A stretch of 64,000 nt of DNA from Hydrocarboniphaga effusa AP103 (GTDB taxonomy: Bacteria; Pseudomonadota; Gammaproteobacteria; Nevskiales; Nevskiaceae): NCBI RefSeq assembly GCF_000271305.1, contig NZ_AKGD01000003.1, positions 1 to 64,000 of the forward strand, given 5' to 3'. The translations under genes were made by a program, and so were the position numbers. How positions within the stretch are numbered: position 1 is the first letter of the stretch; each line of letters begins with the position of its first letter. The notes below the pieces were generated by a model. That model was not told the DNA's origin and did not search any database. It saw nothing but the letters and a program-made list of their open reading frames with translations. Positions 61,222 through 64,000 of this stretch are shown one piece after another.

Positions 61222-63734
61222 GAGCTCGGCTCCGCTGCGAGGTCGAGCTTGCGCACGTCGGCAGCGGTTTCTGCTTTCAATGCCCGTTCGGCGAGTTCGC
61301 GCAGCTCCGACAGCGTGCTCGCACGCAGGCGTGCCTTGACGGCCGGAATATCGCGCGGCGTCATCGACAGCTCGCTGACGCCTAGGCCCGCGAGCAGTGC
61401 GGCGCCGAAGGCATCGCCGGCCAGCCCGCCGCAGACGCCGACCCAGCGGCCATGGCGTTCGGCGCCGGCGACGGTCTGTCGGATCAGCCGCAGCACCGCC
61501 GGATGCAGGCTGTCGGCTTCGGCCGCGAGCTCGGGGTTCTGGCGATCGATCGCGAGCGTGTACTGGGTGAGATCGTTGGTGCCGATCGAGAAGAAATCGA
61601 CATGCTGTGCGAGCGCATCGGCCTGGATCGCGGCCGCGGGCACCTCGATCATGATGCCGAGCGCAAGCGCGGGGGCATCGAGTTCGGCGCGAATGCGTTC
61701 GCAGGTTTGGCGCAGGGCGATCACTTCGGACACCGAGGTGATCATCGGAAACATGATCGAAAGCCGCGCACCGTCTTTTGCCGCGCGATACAGCGCGCGC
61801 AGCTGCGGCTCCATCAGGTCGGGCCGGCGCAGCAGCAGGCGAGCGCCGCGCACGCCGAGGAAGGGGTTCTCCTCGCGCGGCAGCTCCAGATGCGCCACCT
61901 GCTTGTCGCCGCCGATGTCGAGCGCGCGCACGATCAGCGGACGGCCTTCGAGCGCCTGAGCCATCGCCTTGTAGGTTTCGTACTGCTCGTCTTCGCTCGG
62001 CGTGCTGCCGCGTTCGAGGAACAGGAACTCGGTGCGCATCAGGCCGACGCCTTCGGCGCCTTGCGAAAGCGCGAGCGCGGCCTGATCGGGCAGGTTGATG
62101 TTGGCGGAGACTTCGACGCGATGGCCGTCGGTGGTCTGCGCGGGCAGCGCGCGCTGCTCGGCTTCGCGGGCCCGGATCGTCTGCTGTTCGGCGATCCAGG
62201 CGCGGGCCGAGTCGAGATCGGCCGGCGACGGGTTCAGGTACAGCCGGCCGTTCTGGCCGTCGATGATCGCGGCCGAACCCTGTTTGAGATCGAGCAGGGC
62301 CGCACCACCTGCGACCAGCGCGGGCAGCCCCAGCGTGCGCGCGAGGATCGCGGTGTGCGAAGTCGGCCCGCCCTGGGCGGTAGCGATGCCGGCGACGCGC
62401 TCGGGATCGAGCGTCGCGGTGTCCGAGGGCGACAGGTCGGCGGCGACGAGGATGCTGTTGTCGGGCAGCTCGCCGGTGGCGACCTGGCGCAGGCTCGGGT
62501 CGATGTTCGCGAGCACGCGGCGACCGACGTCGCGCAGATCGGCTGCACGCCCCGCGAGCACTGCGTTGCCGAGTGCCGACAGCTTGCCGGCCATGCGCTC
62601 GACGGCCTGGTTCCAGCTCCAGGCCACGCCATGGCCTTCGACCATGAGCTGGCAGGTCAGCGTGATCAGGTCGGTGTCGGCGAGCAGTTCGCCGTGGGCC
62701 TTGAAGATCGCCGCATCGGCCGCGCCGAGCCGGCGCGCGGTGTCGTCGGCGACGGCCTTGAGCTGCAGCCGGGTCGCGGTGATCGCCTCGTGCAGCTGGG
62801 CGCCGCCTTCGGTCAGTGGAACCGGATGATCGGGCACTTCGGCGTCGTGGCTCGCGAGCCGGTGGACGATGCCGATCGCCAGCCCCGGGCTTGCGCCGAT
62901 ACCGACGATCGCGGCCTTGGCCTGCGGAGGCGTCCAGCCGCTGCTCGGCGCGGCGGCGCGCTGGGCGGCGAGTTCGGCGTCGCGCTTTTCCTGCGCGCTC
63001 AGGCTCTCGACGACGCTGCGCAGCTTGGCGAGCGCGGCCGCGGCATCGCGGCCTTCGGCCGAGAGCATCGCCACGTCGCCGGCGCGCAGGCCGAGCTGCA
63101 GCAGCGAGACCAGGTTCTTGGCATCGGCCACCTGATCGCCGTTGCGCACCTGGATGCGCGCCGAAAAGCCGCGCGCCGTTTCCACCCAGCGCGCGGCCGG
63201 GCGCGCATGCAGGCCGGACGGATAGCTCACGGTCCAGCGGAAACGCTCGGCCAGATCGGTGGCCGGGCCGCTGGAGGCGGCGGCCGGCGCGTCGTCGGAC
63301 AGCGCGGCGACGATGTCCTGGGCGTTGTCGGTGACGAACAGGCTCACCAGTCGCGATTCGTCCTGAATCAGCCGCGTGAGCCGGCGCAGGATGGCGATGT
63401 GCGCGTCCGATTGCGCGGCGATGGCGACCGCGATATGCGCGGTCTGGCCCGGGTTCCATTCGACGCCGCGCGGTATCTGCAGCACCGCGATGCCGTTGCG
63501 CCGGACCAGATTGCGATCCTCGCCGAGCCCGTGCGGAATCACCACGCCGTGGCCCAGGAAGGTGTTCGCCACCGCCTCGCGGCGCAGCATGCTGGCCTCG
63601 TAGCCCGGGTCGATGCAGCCGGCGGCGATCAGCAGCTGCGCGGCCTGGCGGATGGTGGCTTCCTTGTCGGCCGGCGCGGCGCCCAGGCGCACGAGTTCGG
63701 CGGACAGCAGGGCGGGAGTGGTGGTGACGGACAT
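61218..63734 (-). CDS. fruB: fructose PTS multiphosphoryl transfer protein (EIIA-HPr-EI)
   Basis: It relays phosphate from PEP to FruA. The 838 residues are a three-domain fusion. EIIA-Fru (about 1-145) has the active His in VVIPHGLGE (about 67). HPr (about 165-250) has YPSGLHARPA with His about 176. Enzyme I (about 270-825) has GGPTSHTAILA (His about 455) and the PEP site EFLFLERG...RALDIGGDKQ. ATG 63734 has GGAGGAG upstream. The operon needs no general PTS enzymes. Confidence 0.96.
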   Translation of the reverse strand: MSVTTTPALLSAELVRLGAAPADKEATIRQAAQLLIAAGCIDPGYEASMLRREAVANTFLGHGVVIPHGLGEDRNLVRRNGIAVLQIPRGVEWNPGQTAHIAVAIAAQSDAHIAILRRLTRLIQDESRLVSLFVTDNAQDIVAALSDDAPAAASSGPATDLAERFRWTVSYPSGLHARPAARWVETARGFSARIQVRNGDQVADAKNLVSLLQLGLRAGDVAMLSAEGRDAAAALAKLRSVVESLSAQEKRDAELAAQRAAAPSSGWTPPQAKAAIVGIGASPGLAIGIVHRLASHDAEVPDHPVPLTEGGAQLHEAITATRLQLKAVADDTARRLGAADAAIFKAHGELLADTDLITLTCQLMVEGHGVAWSWNQAVERMAGKLSALGNAVLAGRAADLRDVGRRVLANIDPSLRQVATGELPDNSILVAADLSPSDTATLDPERVAGIATAQGGPTSHTAILARTLGLPALVAGGAALLDLKQGSAAIIDGQNGRLYLNPSPADLDSARAWIAEQQTIRAREAEQRALPAQTTDGHRVEVSANINLPDQAALALSQGAEGVGLMRTEFLFLERGSTPSEDEQYETYKAMAQALEGRPLIVRALDIGGDKQVAHLELPREENPFLGVRGARLLLRRPDLMEPQLRALYRAAKDGARLSIMFPMITSVSEVIALRQTCERIRAELDAPALALGIMIEVPAAAIQADALAQHVDFFSIGTNDLTQYTLAIDRQNPELAAEADSLHPAVLRLIRQTVAGAERHGRWVGVCGGLAGDAFGAALLAGLGVSELSMTPRDIPAVKARLRASTLSELRELAERALKAETAADVRKLDLAAEPSS

Positions 63735-63772
63735 GGATGCTCCTCCGGGTGTCGTCTTTCTTTATGCTGCTA

Positions 63773-63922
63773 TGAAAACGTTTTCAAGCGCTCTCGTCAA
63801 TACCCCTCGACCCACTATCTGCACCGCAATGATCGTTTGCAGAGCGAGAACGGCATGCTGGGCGCATTGCGTTAACCTCGCCTGACGGTAAAGAATGCTG
63901 TCTGGAGTGGAAACGTTTTCCA
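63773..63922. promoter_or_regulatory. LacI/FruR operators between fruB and fruR
   Basis: A perfect 14-bp palindrome TGAAAACGTTTTCA (63773-63786) lies 39 bases before fruB. A second, slightly imperfect one, TGGAAACGTTTTCCA (63908-63922), lies 21 bases before fruR. Both have the central CG of LacI-family operators and resemble FruR/Cra sites. Confidence 0.8.
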
Positions 63923-63942
63923 ATATTTTCATCGAGGTGCGC

Positions 63943-64000
63943 ATGGGCGTTGGAATCAAGGATGTCGCCAAGGCCGCCGGGGTTTCGCCGGCGACGGTGT
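63943..64000 (+). CDS. fruR: LacI-family regulator FruR, N-terminal fragment
   Basis: Only the first 19 codons are in the window: MGVGIKDVAKAAGVSPATV, the LacI helix-turn-helix. It is divergent from fruB with FruR-type operators between, so it is the likely fructose-operon repressor. It is cut by the window end. Confidence 0.85.
   Translation, partial: MGVGIKDVAKAAGVSPATV

Overview
The window is a high-GC gammaproteobacterial-type chromosome segment, by eye about two-thirds G+C, with dense coding. The fructose PTS set (EIIA-HPr-EI fusion, 1-phosphofructokinase, IIBC, porin, divergent LacI regulator) and two families of short G/C-rich interspersed repeats resemble the Lysobacterales/Xanthomonadales. 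That placement is inference from gene style; no rRNA is present to confirm it.

The striking part is 3.6-32.2 kb, which holds almost a whole route for growing on methanol or formate by fixing CO2. On the minus strand: a lanthanide-type methanol dehydrogenase (xoxF, 10358-12208) behind a good sigma-54 promoter with an IHF-like site, an XoxJ-like periplasmic protein fused to seven ankyrin repeats, a cytochrome c, glutathione-dependent formaldehyde dehydrogenase, an AcoR-like sigma-54 activator, and Gfa. Upstream on the same strand is a Calvin-cycle operon in the order cbbLSXFPTZA (13074-21955), with cbbR divergent. Then, on the plus strand, come an OFA-family transporter and a soluble NAD-linked formate dehydrogenase operon fdsGBA-fdhD-fdsD (24359-32173), with a ModE/LysR-like regulator divergent. 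Carbon would flow from methanol to formaldehyde, glutathione adduct, formate and CO2, then into RuBisCO. S-formylglutathione hydrolase, PQQ synthesis, cbbE, cbbG and cbbK are not in the window.

The flanks look like ordinary chromosome. 0-3.4 kb: gmhA, a GH8 endoglucanase lipoprotein, folD, tRNA-Lys and tRNA-His. 32.3-40 kb: mgtC, tRNA-Pro, an OmpA protein, prfB with its programmed frameshift, lysS, a Bcr/CflA transporter and an LpxL-type acyltransferase. 40.1-45.5 kb: a sulfate ABC transport operon that also contains a Mop molybdate-binding protein, a class II glutamine amidotransferase and YezD. 45.7-49.8 kb: mfd and a CsiV-like gene. 50-55.5 kb: a MarR-linked AaeAB-type efflux operon with a likely palindromic operator. 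55.5-56.9 kb: a secreted amidohydrolase. 57.1-64 kb: the fructose operon with FruR-type operators, cut by the window end inside fruR.

Points worth checking: the XoxJ-ankyrin fusion, the sigma-54 control of xoxF, an apparent frameshift at the 5' end of cbbX caused by a repeat palindrome, a minicistron in front of gfa, and a 17-bp poly-G tract between direct repeats upstream of lysS.
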